A stretch of 64,000 nt of DNA from Clostridiales bacterium UBA1775 (GCA_002314595.1 DCGP01000032.1:146872-210871), one strand, 5' to 3'. Shown: positions 34,211 through 43,314, counted from the stretch's first letter. The notes: generated from the letters alone by a model not told the origin. A program made the numbers and translations.

Positions 34211-35977
34211 ATGAGTAAAGGAACAATAATTAAGGTTAGTGGACCTTTGGTTGTTGCAGAAAATATGCGTGATGCAAATATGTTTGATGTTGTCCGTGTT
34301 AGTAACAGCCGTCTAATCGGCGAAATTATTGAAATGCACGGGGACAGGGCAAGCATACAAGTATATGAAGAAACATCAGGCTTGGGAACAGGTGAACCGG
34401 TAGAATCAACCGGAGAACCACTAAGCGTAGAGCTTGGTCCGGGTCTTATCGGCAGCATCTTTGACGGTATCCAAAGACCACTTGACGATATTATGAAAAT
34501 TTGTGGTAACAACCTTGACCGAGGTGTAGAGGTTGCATCTTTAAAAAGAGAGACAAAATGGCACTTTACACCAATAGTTAATGAGGGGGACGAAGTAACG
34601 TCAGGTGATGTTATAGGTACAGTTAAGGAAACAGATATCGTACTTCATAAAATAATGGTACCTTATGGTATAAAGGGTAAGGTTAAATCAATTAACGAAG
34701 GGGACTATACCGTTACAGAAACAGTATGCGTTATAGAAACCGAAAAGGGCGACAAGGAAGTTACACTTATGCAAAAATGGCCTGTTCGTAAGGGCAGACC
34801 TTATGCTAAAAAGCTTTCACCGGATAAGCCACTTATTACCGGTCAAAGGGTAGTAGACTGTATGTTCCCAATTGCAAAGGGTGGTGTGGCAGCTATACCG
34901 GGGCCTTTCGGTAGTGGTAAAACAGTTACACAGCATCAACTTGCAAAATGGGCAGAGGCAGATATTGTAGTATATATCGGTTGTGGTGAACGTGGCAACG
35001 AAATGACCGACGTATTAAATGAATTTCCGGAACTAATCGACCCACACACAGGTAAATCTCTTATGGAAAGAACAGTGCTTATTGCCAATACCTCCGATAT
35101 GCCGGTTGCAGCGCGTGAAGCGTCAATTTACACAGGTATTACAATAGCAGAATATTTTAGAGATATGGGATATAGCGTAGCCTTAATGGCAGATTCTACA
35201 TCACGTTGGGCAGAGGCGTTGCGTGAAATGTCAGGCAGACTTGAAGAAATGCCCGGTGAAGAAGGCTATCCTGCATATTTAGGTAGCCGTCTTGCACAGT
35301 TTTATGAACGTGCCGGCAGAGTTATTACACTTGGTAAAGAAGGCAGAGAAGGAGCACTTTCTGCAATTGGTGCCGTTAGTCCTCCCGGTGGTGATATATC
35401 TGAACCGGTTTCACAGGCAACACTTCGTATTGTAAAGGTGTTCTGGGGCTTAGATGCAAGCCTTGCGTATAAACGTCATTTCCCTGCTATTAACTGGCTT
35501 ACAAGTTATTCACTGTACACCGACCTGTTATCTAAATGGTATGCAGAAAATGTAGATGAAAATTGGATGAACTATCGTGGCAGAATGATGAGCTTGTTAC
35601 AGGACGAGGCAGAACTTGACGAAATTGTTAAACTTGTAGGTATGGACGCATTGTCCCCGGGGGACAGGCTTAAAATGGAAGCAGCCCGTTCAATACGAGA
35701 AGACTTCTTGCATCAGGTTGCCTTTGACCCTGTGGATACTTACACAAGCCTGCAAAAGCAACTTTTGTTAATGCAACTAATTTTAATGTACTATGACTTA
35801 TCCAAAGAAGCAATTGATAAAAACGCTTCAATAGATGTACTTGCAGGGTTGCCTATCAGGGAAAGCATAGGCAGATTTAAGTATGTTAAGGAAGATGAAG
35901 TTCAAAAGGAATACGACCGTATTGTAAATGAACTTAAAAAGTCAATTAACGAAACTATCGGAAAGGAGAATGGATAA
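34211..35977 (+). CDS. ntpA: V-type ATPase catalytic subunit A
   Basis: A 588-residue catalytic subunit. Walker A GPFGSGKT is at 231-238, preceded by the non-homologous insert characteristic of A subunits (about 100-200). SRWAEALREMSGRLEEMPGE and the Walker B region are conserved. It forms the A3B3 head with NtpB, coupling ATP turnover to ion movement. The ribosome site is AGGAGG. The stop overlaps the ntpB start as TAATG. Confidence 0.98.
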   Translation: MSKGTIIKVSGPLVVAENMRDANMFDVVRVSNSRLIGEIIEMHGDRASIQVYEETSGLGTGEPVESTGEPLSVELGPGLIGSIFDGIQRPLDDIMKICGNNLDRGVEVASLKRETKWHFTPIVNEGDEVTSGDVIGTVKETDIVLHKIMVPYGIKGKVKSINEGDYTVTETVCVIETEKGDKEVTLMQKWPVRKGRPYAKKLSPDKPLITGQRVVDCMFPIAKGGVAAIPGPFGSGKTVTQHQLAKWAEADIVVYIGCGERGNEMTDVLNEFPELIDPHTGKSLMERTVLIANTSDMPVAAREASIYTGITIAEYFRDMGYSVALMADSTSRWAEALREMSGRLEEMPGEEGYPAYLGSRLAQFYERAGRVITLGKEGREGALSAIGAVSPPGGDISEPVSQATLRIVKVFWGLDASLAYKRHFPAINWLTSYSLYTDLLSKWYAENVDENWMNYRGRMMSLLQDEAELDEIVKLVGMDALSPGDRLKMEAARSIREDFLHQVAFDPVDTYTSLQKQLLLMQLILMYYDLSKEAIDKNASIDVLAGLPIRESIGRFKYVKEDEVQKEYDRIVNELKKSINETIGKENG

Positions 35978-37347
35978 TGCCAAGAGAGTATAGAACAATA
36001 GAAGAAGTATCAGGCCCTCTTATGCTGATTAAGGGTGTTAGTGATGTAACGTATAACGAGCTTGGTGAAATTGAACTTGGCAATGGCGAAACAAGAAGAT
36101 GCAGAGTCCTTGAAATCAATGGAAATGATGCACTTGTTCAACTGTTTGAAAATTCAGCAGGCATTAACCTTTCGGATAGTAAAGTTAGGTTTTTAGGCAG
36201 ACAAATGGAGCTTCCCGTTTCACCTGATATGCTAGGCAGAGTGTTTGACGGACTTGGCAGACCAATAGATGACGGCCCTGAAATTATTCCGGAAATGCGA
36301 CTTGATGTAAACGGTAAGCCAATGAATCCGGCAGCTCGAAAATATCCTCAGGAGTTTATTCAAACAGGTGTGTCAGCAATTGACGGACTAAATACACTTG
36401 TAAGAGGTCAAAAATTGCCGATTTTCTCGGCAAGTGGCTTGCCACATGCACAGCTTGCAGCACAAATCGCACGTCAAGCAAAGGTTAGAGGCAAGGACGA
36501 ACAATTTGCCGTTGTATTTGCTGCAATGGGTATTACTTTTGAAGAGTCAAACTACTTTATAGATTCATTTAAAGAAACAGGGGCACTTGACAGAACAGTT
36601 TTGTTTATCAATCTTGCAAATGACCCTGCTATTGAAAGAATTGCCACACCAAAGATGGCACTTACAGCAGCAGAATACCTTGCATTTGAAAGAAATATGC
36701 ACGTTTTAGTTATCTTAACAGATATTACAAACTATGCAGACGCACTTCGTGAGGTATCGGCAGCCCGTAAGGAAGTACCGGGTAGACGTGGTTATCCGGG
36801 CTATATGTACACCGACCTTGCAACAATTTACGAAAGGGCAGGAAGGCAGGACGGTAAAGAAGGCTCAATTACAATGATTCCAATTCTATCAATGCCTGAG
36901 GACGATAAAACTCACCCTATTCCTGACCTTACAGGATATATTACAGAAGGGCAGATTATTTTATCACGTGATTTGTATAGACGTGGCATAGCACCACCAA
37001 TTGATGTGTTGCCTTCTCTATCACGACTTAAAGATAAAGGTATCGGTCCGGGTAAAACAAGGGAAGACCACCGAGATACAATGAATCAGCTGTTCTCTGC
37101 TTACGCAAGAGGTAAGGATGCAAAGGAATTGATGGTAATTTTAGGTGAAGCAGCCCTTACAGATATAGATAAGCTGTATGCAAAATTTGCAGAAGAGTTT
37201 GAAAAGGTCTATGTTTCGCAAGGCTACGACTCGGACAGAAGCATTGAAGAAACTCTTGATATTGGTTGGGATTTATTAAAAATTCTTCCAAGAAGCGAGT
37301 TAAAGCGTATAAATACAGAATTACTTGATAAATATTATAAAGGATAG
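35977..37347 (+). CDS. ntpB: V-type ATPase subunit B
   Basis: A 456-residue non-catalytic subunit. It lacks a P-loop; the corresponding stretch is FSASGLPHAQLAAQIARQA. The family segment NYADALREVSAARKEVPGRR is present. Length is normal. The one-base overlap with ntpA assures coupled synthesis of equal amounts. Confidence 0.98.
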   Translation: MPREYRTIEEVSGPLMLIKGVSDVTYNELGEIELGNGETRRCRVLEINGNDALVQLFENSAGINLSDSKVRFLGRQMELPVSPDMLGRVFDGLGRPIDDGPEIIPEMRLDVNGKPMNPAARKYPQEFIQTGVSAIDGLNTLVRGQKLPIFSASGLPHAQLAAQIARQAKVRGKDEQFAVVFAAMGITFEESNYFIDSFKETGALDRTVLFINLANDPAIERIATPKMALTAAEYLAFERNMHVLVILTDITNYADALREVSAARKEVPGRRGYPGYMYTDLATIYERAGRQDGKEGSITMIPILSMPEDDKTHPIPDLTGYITEGQIILSRDLYRRGIAPPIDVLPSLSRLKDKGIGPGKTREDHRDTMNQLFSAYARGKDAKELMVILGEAALTDIDKLYAKFAEEFEKVYVSQGYDSDRSIEETLDIGWDLLKILPRSELKRINTELLDKYYKG

Positions 37348-37356
37348 GTGGTTTTC

Positions 37357-38007
37357 GTGGCAATTTTAAACGTAAATCCAACACGAATGGAACTTACAAA
37401 TCTAAAGCGAAAACTAATCACTGCAAGGCGAGGTCATAAGCTGTTAAAGGATAAACGAGACGAGCTAATGCGACAGTTTATGGATTTAATAAGGGAAAAC
37501 CAACAGCTTCGTATAGAGGTAGAGGATGCTCTTGGCAAGGCAAATAAAGATATGGCAGTTGCATCAAGTGTTATACCAAGCGAAGTAATGGAGGTTGCAC
37601 TTATGCTGCCAAAACAGGAAATGTCTCTTGATATTAAGGAAAAGAACGTTATGAGTGTTTTAATACCACAGTATAATGTGGAATATAAGACTAAAAATAT
37701 GGACGATATTTACTCATACGGTTATGCCTATACATCAGGAGATATGGACGGAGCAATCCATTCATTGTCCTTGGTATTACCTAAAATGATTAGACTAGCA
37801 GAGGTTGAAAAATCTTGTCAGCTAATGTCATCGGAAATTGAAAAGACACGTCGTCGTGTTAATGCTTTGGAACATGTTATGATTCCACGATACGAGGATA
37901 CAATCAAATATATCACCATGAAGCTTGACGAAAACGAACGAAGCACAACAACCAGACTAATGAAAGTCAAGGATATGATGATAGCAGAACAATATAGCAA
38001 AAACTAA
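37357..38007 (+). CDS. ntpD: V-type ATPase subunit D
   Basis: A 216-residue central-shaft subunit consisting mostly of two long antiparallel helices (start AILNVNPTRMELTNLKRKL, end SCQLMSSEIEKTRRRVNALE). I choose GTG 37357, preceded by AGGTGG; another GTG at 37348 directly abuts the ntpB stop. It is the last gene of the operon, with a terminator at 38041. Confidence 0.93.
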   Translation: MAILNVNPTRMELTNLKRKLITARRGHKLLKDKRDELMRQFMDLIRENQQLRIEVEDALGKANKDMAVASSVIPSEVMEVALMLPKQEMSLDIKEKNVMSVLIPQYNVEYKTKNMDDIYSYGYAYTSGDMDGAIHSLSLVLPKMIRLAEVEKSCQLMSSEIEKTRRRVNALEHVMIPRYEDTIKYITMKLDENERSTTTRLMKVKDMMIAEQYSKN

Positions 38008-38040
38008 TAAAAAGTTGTTTACACTATATTCTTAAACATA

Positions 38041-38077
38041 AAAGGAACTGTCGCATTTTGCGACAGTTCCTTTTTAC
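38041..38077. terminator. Shared terminator of ntpD and rlmN
   Basis: A perfect 15-bp stem (38041-38055 with 38059-38073) with a 3-nt loop, followed by T residues on the plus strand. It lies directly at the 3' end of rlmN on the other strand, so it probably serves both transcripts. Confidence 0.9.
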
Positions 38078-39099
38078 TTAACCTCTGCTGCCAATTGCCC
38101 ACAAGCAGCCTTTAATTCCGAACCAAATTCACGCCTTACAGTAACATTAACATTATTCTGTTTTAGTATATCGTAAAATCTTGCAATTGCCTCTTTTTCG
38201 CTTTTTTCAAAGTCAGAGGAAGAGGTTTTGTTGTAAGGAATAAGGTTAACATAGCAGTTAATGCCTTCAATCAATCTACATAACTCATTTGCACATTTTT
38301 CGTCATCGTTTATTCCCTTTAACATAATATATGCAAATGTAGCCTTTTTGTTGTTTTTGTCCGTATATTCCTTTACGGCACTAATTAGTTCACTTATCTT
38401 GTATTTTTTATTTATGGGCATAATTTTGCACCTTAATTCATCGTTTGGAGCATGTAAACTGATTGCCAAATTGCAAACAACATTTCTATTTGCATACTCT
38501 TTAATTTTAGGCACAATACCACAGGTTGAAATTGTAATGTGTTTAGCACCAAAACCAAGACCGTTTTGTTCTGTTACAATGTCAGTAAAGTCCACAACAT
38601 TTTCATAGTTGTCAAAAGGCTCACCAATGCCCATAATTACAATGTGTGATATTTTTTCACCACTGATTTTTTCAACAGCTAAAATTTGTTTAACCATCTC
38701 ACCGGCAGTAAGGTTTCTTATTTTTTTCAGCTTACCGCTTTCACAAAATGCACAGTCCATATTACAACCAATTTGGCTTGAAATACAAATTCCGTTTCCG
38801 TAATCGTGCTTCATTAAGACACTTTCGATTTTGTGCCCATCATCAAGCTCAAACAAAAATTTTGAAGTATCCGCACTATTTGTACTGCTTACAAGCTTCA
38901 AAGACTTTATTTCAAAATTATTTTTAAGCATTTCCTTAACCTTATCACCAAATTCACAAATATCATCAAAATTATTTATTCTATCCTTGTAAATAAGCTT
39001 GTAAAGTATTTTGCTCTTTGCACTGTTCTCGCTATTTTGAACAAAAAAATCCTTTAATTTTTCAAATGTAAAATCATATATATTATTCATATTATTCAC
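38074..39099 (-). CDS. rlmN: RlmN-type radical SAM rRNA/tRNA methyltransferase
   Basis: A 341-residue radical-SAM enzyme expected to methylate C2 of A2503 in 23S rRNA. The cluster motif is CNMDCAFC (Cys112, 116, 119), and the methyl-carrying Cys333 is in KAACGQLA. The residues after the cluster are ESGKLKKIRNL rather than the usual ATGxxGxxRNL, marking a divergent Clostridial branch. Cfr-like A2503-C8 methylation cannot be excluded by motif reading alone, but the C-terminal REFGSELKAACGQL favours RlmN. Confidence 0.85.
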   Translation of the reverse strand: MNNMNNIYDFTFEKLKDFFVQNSENSAKSKILYKLIYKDRINNFDDICEFGDKVKEMLKNNFEIKSLKLVSSTNSADTSKFLFELDDGHKIESVLMKHDYGNGICISSQIGCNMDCAFCESGKLKKIRNLTAGEMVKQILAVEKISGEKISHIVIMGIGEPFDNYENVVDFTDIVTEQNGLGFGAKHITISTCGIVPKIKEYANRNVVCNLAISLHAPNDELRCKIMPINKKYKISELISAVKEYTDKNNKKATFAYIMLKGINDDEKCANELCRLIEGINCYVNLIPYNKTSSSDFEKSEKEAIARFYDILKQNNVNVTVRREFGSELKAACGQLAAEVK

Positions 39100-39102
39100 C
39101 GC

Positions 39103-39130
39103 ATAAAAAAAGCCCGAATAAATCGGGCTT
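39103..39130 (-). terminator. Terminator of the NhaC-family gene
   Basis: AAGCCCGA (39110-39117) and TCGGGCTT (39123-39130) form a stem followed on the minus strand by a run of seven U. Confidence 0.9.
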
Positions 39131-39138
39131 AAAATTAT

Positions 39139-40968
39139 TTAGGCTTGCTTTTTGCCTAATGCAAGTTTTAAAATAACCAATGTAACAATCATAAGAGCAA
39201 GAGCAATTGGCAAAGCAAGATATACACTTTGAACAAAGCCTGCAATTATATAAGAAACAAATGAAACACCGGCAACAGTTAAAGCATAAGGTAACTGTGT
39301 TGAAACGTGGTTAATGTGGTTAGATTGGGAACCTGCCGACGCCATAATCGTAGTATCCGAAATAGGTGAGCAGTGGTCTCCGCAAACAGCACCTGCCATA
39401 CAAGCAGAAATAGCAATAATACTGATTTCTTGGTCGATTGAGCCACCGAATATTGCAAGTACGATAGGAATAAGAATACCAAATGTACCCCAAGAAGTAC
39501 CTGTTGCAAATGAAAGACCAACACCAATTAAGAATACGATAGCAGGAAGTAGAGGAATAAATGCACTTGCATAAACTCTAACAAATTCTGCAATGAAAAT
39601 CTTTGCACCCAAGCTATCAGTCATAGTTTTAAGTGTCCAAGCACAAGCCAAAATCATAATAGCAGGAACCATTGCCTTGAAGCCTTCCGGAATTGATTCC
39701 ATACATTCTGTAAACTTCAATACGCCTCTGCAAATGAAGTAAATTACAGAGAATATCAATCCTGCAAATGAACCAAATACCAAGCCAACAGAGGCATCAG
39801 CACTTGAGAATGCAGTAACAAAGTTCAAATATGTATCAGAATCAGCTGTAAAGAATCCACCTGAATAAATAAGTCCAAGCACACAAGCAATAATCAAAAT
39901 TGCAACAGGGGCAACCAAGTCCCAAACACAAGCCTTATCATTTTGACTCTTTTCTTCAACCTCTTCAAGCCTTTGTCTGCCTTTTTCAGAGAATAAATCA
40001 CCGTTTATAGCGTTGATTTCATGCTTCTTCATTGGACCAAAGTCAAATTTAAAGATAGCAATTAAAACCATCATAAGGATAGTAAGTAATGCGTAGAAGT
40101 TGTAAGGAATAGCTCTGATGAATAATTCCAAACCACTGATTTGTTCTTCTGAAACAAAGCCTGCAACTGCCGCAGCCCAAGAAGAAATAGGAGCAATAAT
40201 ACAAACCGGGGCAGCAGTAGCATCAATTAAATAAGCAAGCTTAGCACGAGAAACATTAAACTTATCTGTAACAGGACGCATAACAGAACCAACTGTTAAG
40301 CAGTTGAAATAGTCGTCCACGAAAATCAAAACACCAAGAGCAATAGTAGCAAGCTGAGCACCAACTCTTGTTTTAATATGCTTTGTTGCCCATCTGCCAA
40401 ATGCAGCAGAACCACCGGCCTTGTTCATAAGTGCAACAATAGCACCTAAAATAACCAAGAAGAAAATAATACCGATGTTGTATGAATCTGCAACCGTTGA
40501 AATAAAGCCGTCAACAAATACGTGGTCAATAGTACCTGTAAAATTAAAGTTTGAGTACAAAAGACCACCGGCAACGATACCTATAAATAAAGAAGAATAA
40601 ACTTCTTTGGTAATAAGCGCAAGTGCTATGGCGATAATTGGTGGTAATAGTGAAAGCCAAGTAGCATAAGATTTAACGTCATCACGTTTAGCATCTAATG
40701 ACTTAGAAAGGTTTTCGTCAAAATTATCTCCACCTACATTTGATGAATATTCATCAATAAATGTTGAAGCAGCAGTTTTGTAATTTTCTGCTTCATCTTC
40801 TGCAACATCACTGTACTTGCCGGCATTTGAAATATATTCTACAGCAGTATCATTGTCTGTGTAGTCTGCATCGTCGGCAGCAATTGCAACGAACGGAAGT
40901 GTGATGCACATCATAATCATAACCAATACAGAGATTACGAAAATGCGTCTTTTTGTTTGATTGTACAT
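39139..40968 (-). CDS. NhaC-family transporter, probable lysine carrier
   Basis: A 609-residue membrane protein of the NhaC ion-transporter superfamily, about 12 membrane helices. Motifs are SFATGTSWGTFGILIPIVLA and AVCGDHCSPISDTTIMAS. Unusually, a cleavable-looking leader (to VAIAA) and an acidic extracytoplasmic stretch of about 75 residues precede the membrane core. By family name it would be a Na+/H+ antiporter, but a lysine riboswitch sits immediately upstream, and NhaC homologues under L-box control have been proposed as lysine transporters. I infer Na+-coupled lysine uptake. The start ATG 40968 has AAAGGAG; a TTG at 40974 is an alternative. Confidence 0.82.
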   Translation of the reverse strand: MYNQTKRRIFVISVLVMIMMCITLPFVAIAADDADYTDNDTAVEYISNAGKYSDVAEDEAENYKTAASTFIDEYSSNVGGDNFDENLSKSLDAKRDDVKSYATWLSLLPPIIAIALALITKEVYSSLFIGIVAGGLLYSNFNFTGTIDHVFVDGFISTVADSYNIGIIFFLVILGAIVALMNKAGGSAAFGRWATKHIKTRVGAQLATIALGVLIFVDDYFNCLTVGSVMRPVTDKFNVSRAKLAYLIDATAAPVCIIAPISSWAAAVAGFVSEEQISGLELFIRAIPYNFYALLTILMMVLIAIFKFDFGPMKKHEINAINGDLFSEKGRQRLEEVEEKSQNDKACVWDLVAPVAILIIACVLGLIYSGGFFTADSDTYLNFVTAFSSADASVGLVFGSFAGLIFSVIYFICRGVLKFTECMESIPEGFKAMVPAIMILACAWTLKTMTDSLGAKIFIAEFVRVYASAFIPLLPAIVFLIGVGLSFATGTSWGTFGILIPIVLAIFGGSIDQEISIIAISACMAGAVCGDHCSPISDTTIMASAGSQSNHINHVSTQLPYALTVAGVSFVSYIIAGFVQSVYLALPIALALMIVTLVILKLALGKKQA

Positions 40969-40979
40969 AATCAACTCTC

Positions 40980-41024
40980 CTTTAAAAATAATAAAAGGCT
41001 ATAACGTAGTTTTACGTTATAACC
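40980..41024 (-). terminator. Riboswitch-controlled terminator
   Basis: Bases 40997-41008 and 41013-41024 form a 12-bp stem with a GUUU-type loop (one G-U), followed in minus RNA by UUUUAUUAUUUUU. It lies between the lysine aptamer and the ribosome site, so it is the expression platform. Confidence 0.85.
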
Positions 41025-41046
41025 TTAAATAATCAAATATATTCAA

Positions 41047-41212
41047 GATGATAGCGCTCCACTAAAAGTGACAGTTCGTAACATATTATCCTACGAACCA
41101 GCAAAAAGGATTATTTAAGGCATACCCAATTCACTTCGGCAACAATTCCTTTCAACGACCATATAGCCTTAATAACAAATCGTTTACTAATAATTGTCGC
41201 ACCTCTATCAAA
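41047..41212 (-). promoter_or_regulatory. Lysine riboswitch (L-box) aptamer
   Basis: Minus-strand RNA contains the L-box landmarks in order: GATAGAGGTGCGAC, TTAGTAAAC, GAAAGG, GTTGCCGAAG, TTTGCTGG, GAACTGTCAC, AGTGGAGCGCTATCA. The ends pair as P1 (TGATAG with CTATCA). A terminator downstream implies that bound lysine switches the gene off. It controls the NhaC-family gene. Confidence 0.95.
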
Positions 41213-41235
41213 TTTCATTATTAACCTATATAATA

Positions 41236-41320
41236 TAATATCACTAAAATTCAATTATTTCAATTATGCAAATTGCACAATATTTTAACTGCTTAATATG
41301 TAATATCACTAAAATCCAAT
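41236..41320 (-). promoter_or_regulatory. Duplicated promoter-like sequence upstream of L-box
   Basis: A 20-bp sequence occurs at 41236-41255 and 41301-41320 with one difference. On the minus strand each begins ATTGRATTTTAG; the copy nearer the aptamer gives TTGAAT, a 16-bp spacer and TATATA as a plausible promoter, while the distal copy lacks a -10. A promoter duplication is likely. Confidence 0.45.
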
Positions 41321-41334
41321 GATTTTTACAATTA

Positions 41335-42336
41335 CTACTTAACGGTAATTTTCATTACGTGGCCTTCATAGTTGTCGTAAACATTACACTCTAATAAATA
41401 TTGAGGAATTTTCTTTGGAATAATTTTACCGTCCTTGTCTGTGTAATGACCGTCCAGCTCTATGTAATGACCTGTGTGATAATGACCGCAGAACACACCT
41501 CGGATAATATCTGCATTGCCGATAATCATATCGTACATTTCCTTTGTAGGCTCATCAGGTTCAAAACCACATACTTCATAAAAATCATCTTCGGCACCAC
41601 AGTCAGCCCATACATAAAAGGAAGTATATTCCTTGTCCTCAGGTCTTAATGTGCTTAAAGGTTCGTGTTCAAATAACAAAACAGTATATCCGTTTTCTCT
41701 TGCAATAGCAAGGTCTCTTTTAAACGGAGCAACTTGACATTGCTTGTATTTACGAGAGTTATTAAATAAAACAATTACCATAACATTGTCGTTTATTACT
41801 TTGGATTTGTAGAAAATATCGTGCTTCCATTCTCTTTGAACAATGGCAAGGCGTTCACCCTCTGTTAATTTGTCAGGACGTTTAGTTTGCATTTGCTTTG
41901 TGTAGTCGTGTCCTCCCACAGCGCATAATACTTCAGGGTCTTTTTGCCAAATGTATTTTTCCATAAGCTCTTGTGAACCACAGGTTAAATAGTCCAAAAT
42001 ATCACCTGTAATAATAGTTTGGTCATAGTCCTTAGCATATTCCATAGTGGGAATAATAGCCTTTACAGATGCAGCGTCCTTGTTCCACATTCTGCAAGTT
42101 TTGGTATATACAACCTCTTCATCAATCAAATCCTCTTCGTTTAGATAATTAAAGTGTACGTCAGTAATTTGAATAATGGTGGTAGGCTTTCTGCCGGGTG
42201 TAACGCTGTCAATTTCTGTTTCTCTAACATACATTCCGGTGTCTTCTAATTGATATATCCAAGTTTTTAAATCATCAGGCGAACCACATATTGTTTTTTT
42301 ACCGCTTAAATCTCTCATTTTAACAAATTCCTCCAT
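41335..42336 (-). CDS. Calcineurin-like metallophosphoesterase
   Basis: A 333-residue cytoplasmic metallophosphoesterase. Metal-binding motifs are in order: QITDVHFNYL, ITGDILDYL, VGGHDYT, LLFEHEPL and FCGHYHTGHYIE. An N-terminal extension of about 50 residues precedes the catalytic fold. The substrate is unknown; relatives act on nucleotides, phospholipids or phosphoproteins. It is monocistronic as far as can be seen. Two conserved histidine pairs and the GD motif make the fold assignment firm. Confidence 0.87.
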   Translation of the reverse strand: MEEFVKMRDLSGKKTICGSPDDLKTWIYQLEDTGMYVRETEIDSVTPGRKPTTIIQITDVHFNYLNEEDLIDEEVVYTKTCRMWNKDAASVKAIIPTMEYAKDYDQTIITGDILDYLTCGSQELMEKYIWQKDPEVLCAVGGHDYTKQMQTKRPDKLTEGERLAIVQREWKHDIFYKSKVINDNVMVIVLFNNSRKYKQCQVAPFKRDLAIARENGYTVLLFEHEPLSTLRPEDKEYTSFYVWADCGAEDDFYEVCGFEPDEPTKEMYDMIIGNADIIRGVFCGHYHTGHYIELDGHYTDKDGKIIPKKIPQYLLECNVYDNYEGHVMKITVK

Positions 42337-42378
42337 AAATTTTGTATGTCAATATTATACCATACACAAAATATAAAG

Positions 42379-42783
42379 TCAAATTACTTTTATGTTTACA
42401 GAAAAGGCTTCATTGCCCTTGTCATCGCTGATGTCCTCACTAAATAATCTGTATCTTTTTGCCAATAATTCTGCTGCCTTTTGCCTTTGAGTAAGGGATG
42501 GAGGCTCACCTGTCAATAACTTTTCGCCTGTATCCTTTTTAACGGTAACGCTTATTTCCCATTCCTCACCACGCATTATGGCAGTTAAAAACTGCAACAC
42601 CTCTTGTGCAGTTGCAATTTTAGAATTGTCAATATATTTTAACATATATTCATTTATTTCCGGGTCTTTTAATAGTGTGTTAGCATAAGACCTGCTTTTG
42701 TAACCGGATTTTATGGCACTGGTTATTGCATCACCTGTTTTTAAATATTCCTCTGCAAACGACTTTTTCTTTTTATTCAACAT
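42379..42783 (-). CDS. terS: Phage small terminase subunit
   Basis: A 134-residue Terminase_2 family protein. The N-terminal helix-turn-helix KKKSFAEEYLKTGDAITSAIKSGY would recognise the packaging site, and LTQRQKAAELLAKRYRLF is the typical C-terminal motif. In phages TerS is followed by TerL, but here a host metallophosphoesterase comes next and TerL lies 5 kb away on the other strand. It overlaps the ArpU-like gene by 11 bp and shares its promoter. The frame is intact, with GGAGAG ribosome site. Confidence 0.88.
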   Translation of the reverse strand: MLNKKKKSFAEEYLKTGDAITSAIKSGYKSRSYANTLLKDPEINEYMLKYIDNSKIATAQEVLQFLTAIMRGEEWEISVTVKKDTGEKLLTGEPPSLTQRQKAAELLAKRYRLFSEDISDDKGNEAFSVNIKVI

Positions 42784-43183
42784 TATTTTCTCTCCATTCT
42801 ATGTTCATTTTTGCAATTTTCTTTAATGCTCTAACTTCGGCAAGCTGACAAGACCTTTGCTCATATAGCACATATTCAGGCATATTTATCCAAGGTATAC
42901 CTAAAATATATCTGTGATAAATAACAGACCGTTCCAAATCGTCTAATTTAGAAATTGCCTTGTCAATGTCCTTCAATCTCCTTTTTAATTTAGAAATACT
43001 GCTTTCCATTTCAATAATCAATGGAGTATATACCTTCTTCAAGGCAGAAGAACACTCCAACTTATCATATTCAAGTATCTTCTTATAATCATTGATGTAG
43101 CTTATTCTTGACTTCACTTCCTTTTCAATAACACGGTATTCTTTAATCCATTTCCTTGCTTGTATGTAGTTTGTAATCAGCAT
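42773..43183 (-). CDS. ArpU/DUF1492-like phage transcriptional regulator
   Basis: A 136-residue protein. A charged coiled-coil half (KSRISYINDYKKILEYDKLE, SISKLKRRLKDIDKAI) is followed by a sigma region-4-like helix-turn-helix, LDDLERSVIYHRYILGIPW with RSCQLAEVRALKKIAK. This layout is typical of ArpU/RinA-type activators of late phage genes that sit just upstream of terS. I take ATG 43183, nine bases after GGAG; an ATG at 43192 touches the ribosome site. Confidence 0.75.
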   Translation of the reverse strand: MLITNYIQARKWIKEYRVIEKEVKSRISYINDYKKILEYDKLECSSALKKVYTPLIIEMESSISKLKRRLKDIDKAISKLDDLERSVIYHRYILGIPWINMPEYVLYEQRSCQLAEVRALKKIAKMNIEWRENNVE

Positions 43184-43202
43184 TATGTTCATCTCCTTTA
43201 AA

Positions 43203-43277
43203 TTGCAATATGCAATATTTGTATTTATTATATATTACAAAATGCAATATGTCAAGTATAAATTTTGCATTTTGCAA
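43203..43277. promoter_or_regulatory. Triple operator in divergent phage-type switch
   Basis: Three copies of TTGCA-N3-TGCAA: 43203-43215 (exact), 43235-43247 (first arm TTACA) and 43265-43277 (exact). Centres are 32 and 30 bp apart, about three DNA turns, so bound dimers would lie on the same face. The middle copy lies between the -35 and -10 of the minus promoter. They are the likely binding sites of the XRE regulator. Confidence 0.85.
43227..43255 (-). promoter_or_regulatory. Promoter of ArpU-like gene and terS
   Basis: Minus-strand TTGACA (43250-43255) and TATAAT (43227-43232) with a 17-bp spacer, a full consensus. Operator 2 occupies the spacer, so repressor binding would block it. Confidence 0.9.
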
Positions 43278-43285
43278 TTTTTTTA

Positions 43286-43314
43286 TTGACAAATGTAATT
43301 TTTTGCATTATTAT
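43286..43314 (+). promoter_or_regulatory. Promoter of XRE regulator
   Basis: TTGACA (43286-43291), 17-bp spacer, TATTAT (43309-43314). Operator 3 ends 8 bp upstream of the -35, a position suited to activation or mild repression. Confidence 0.75.
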
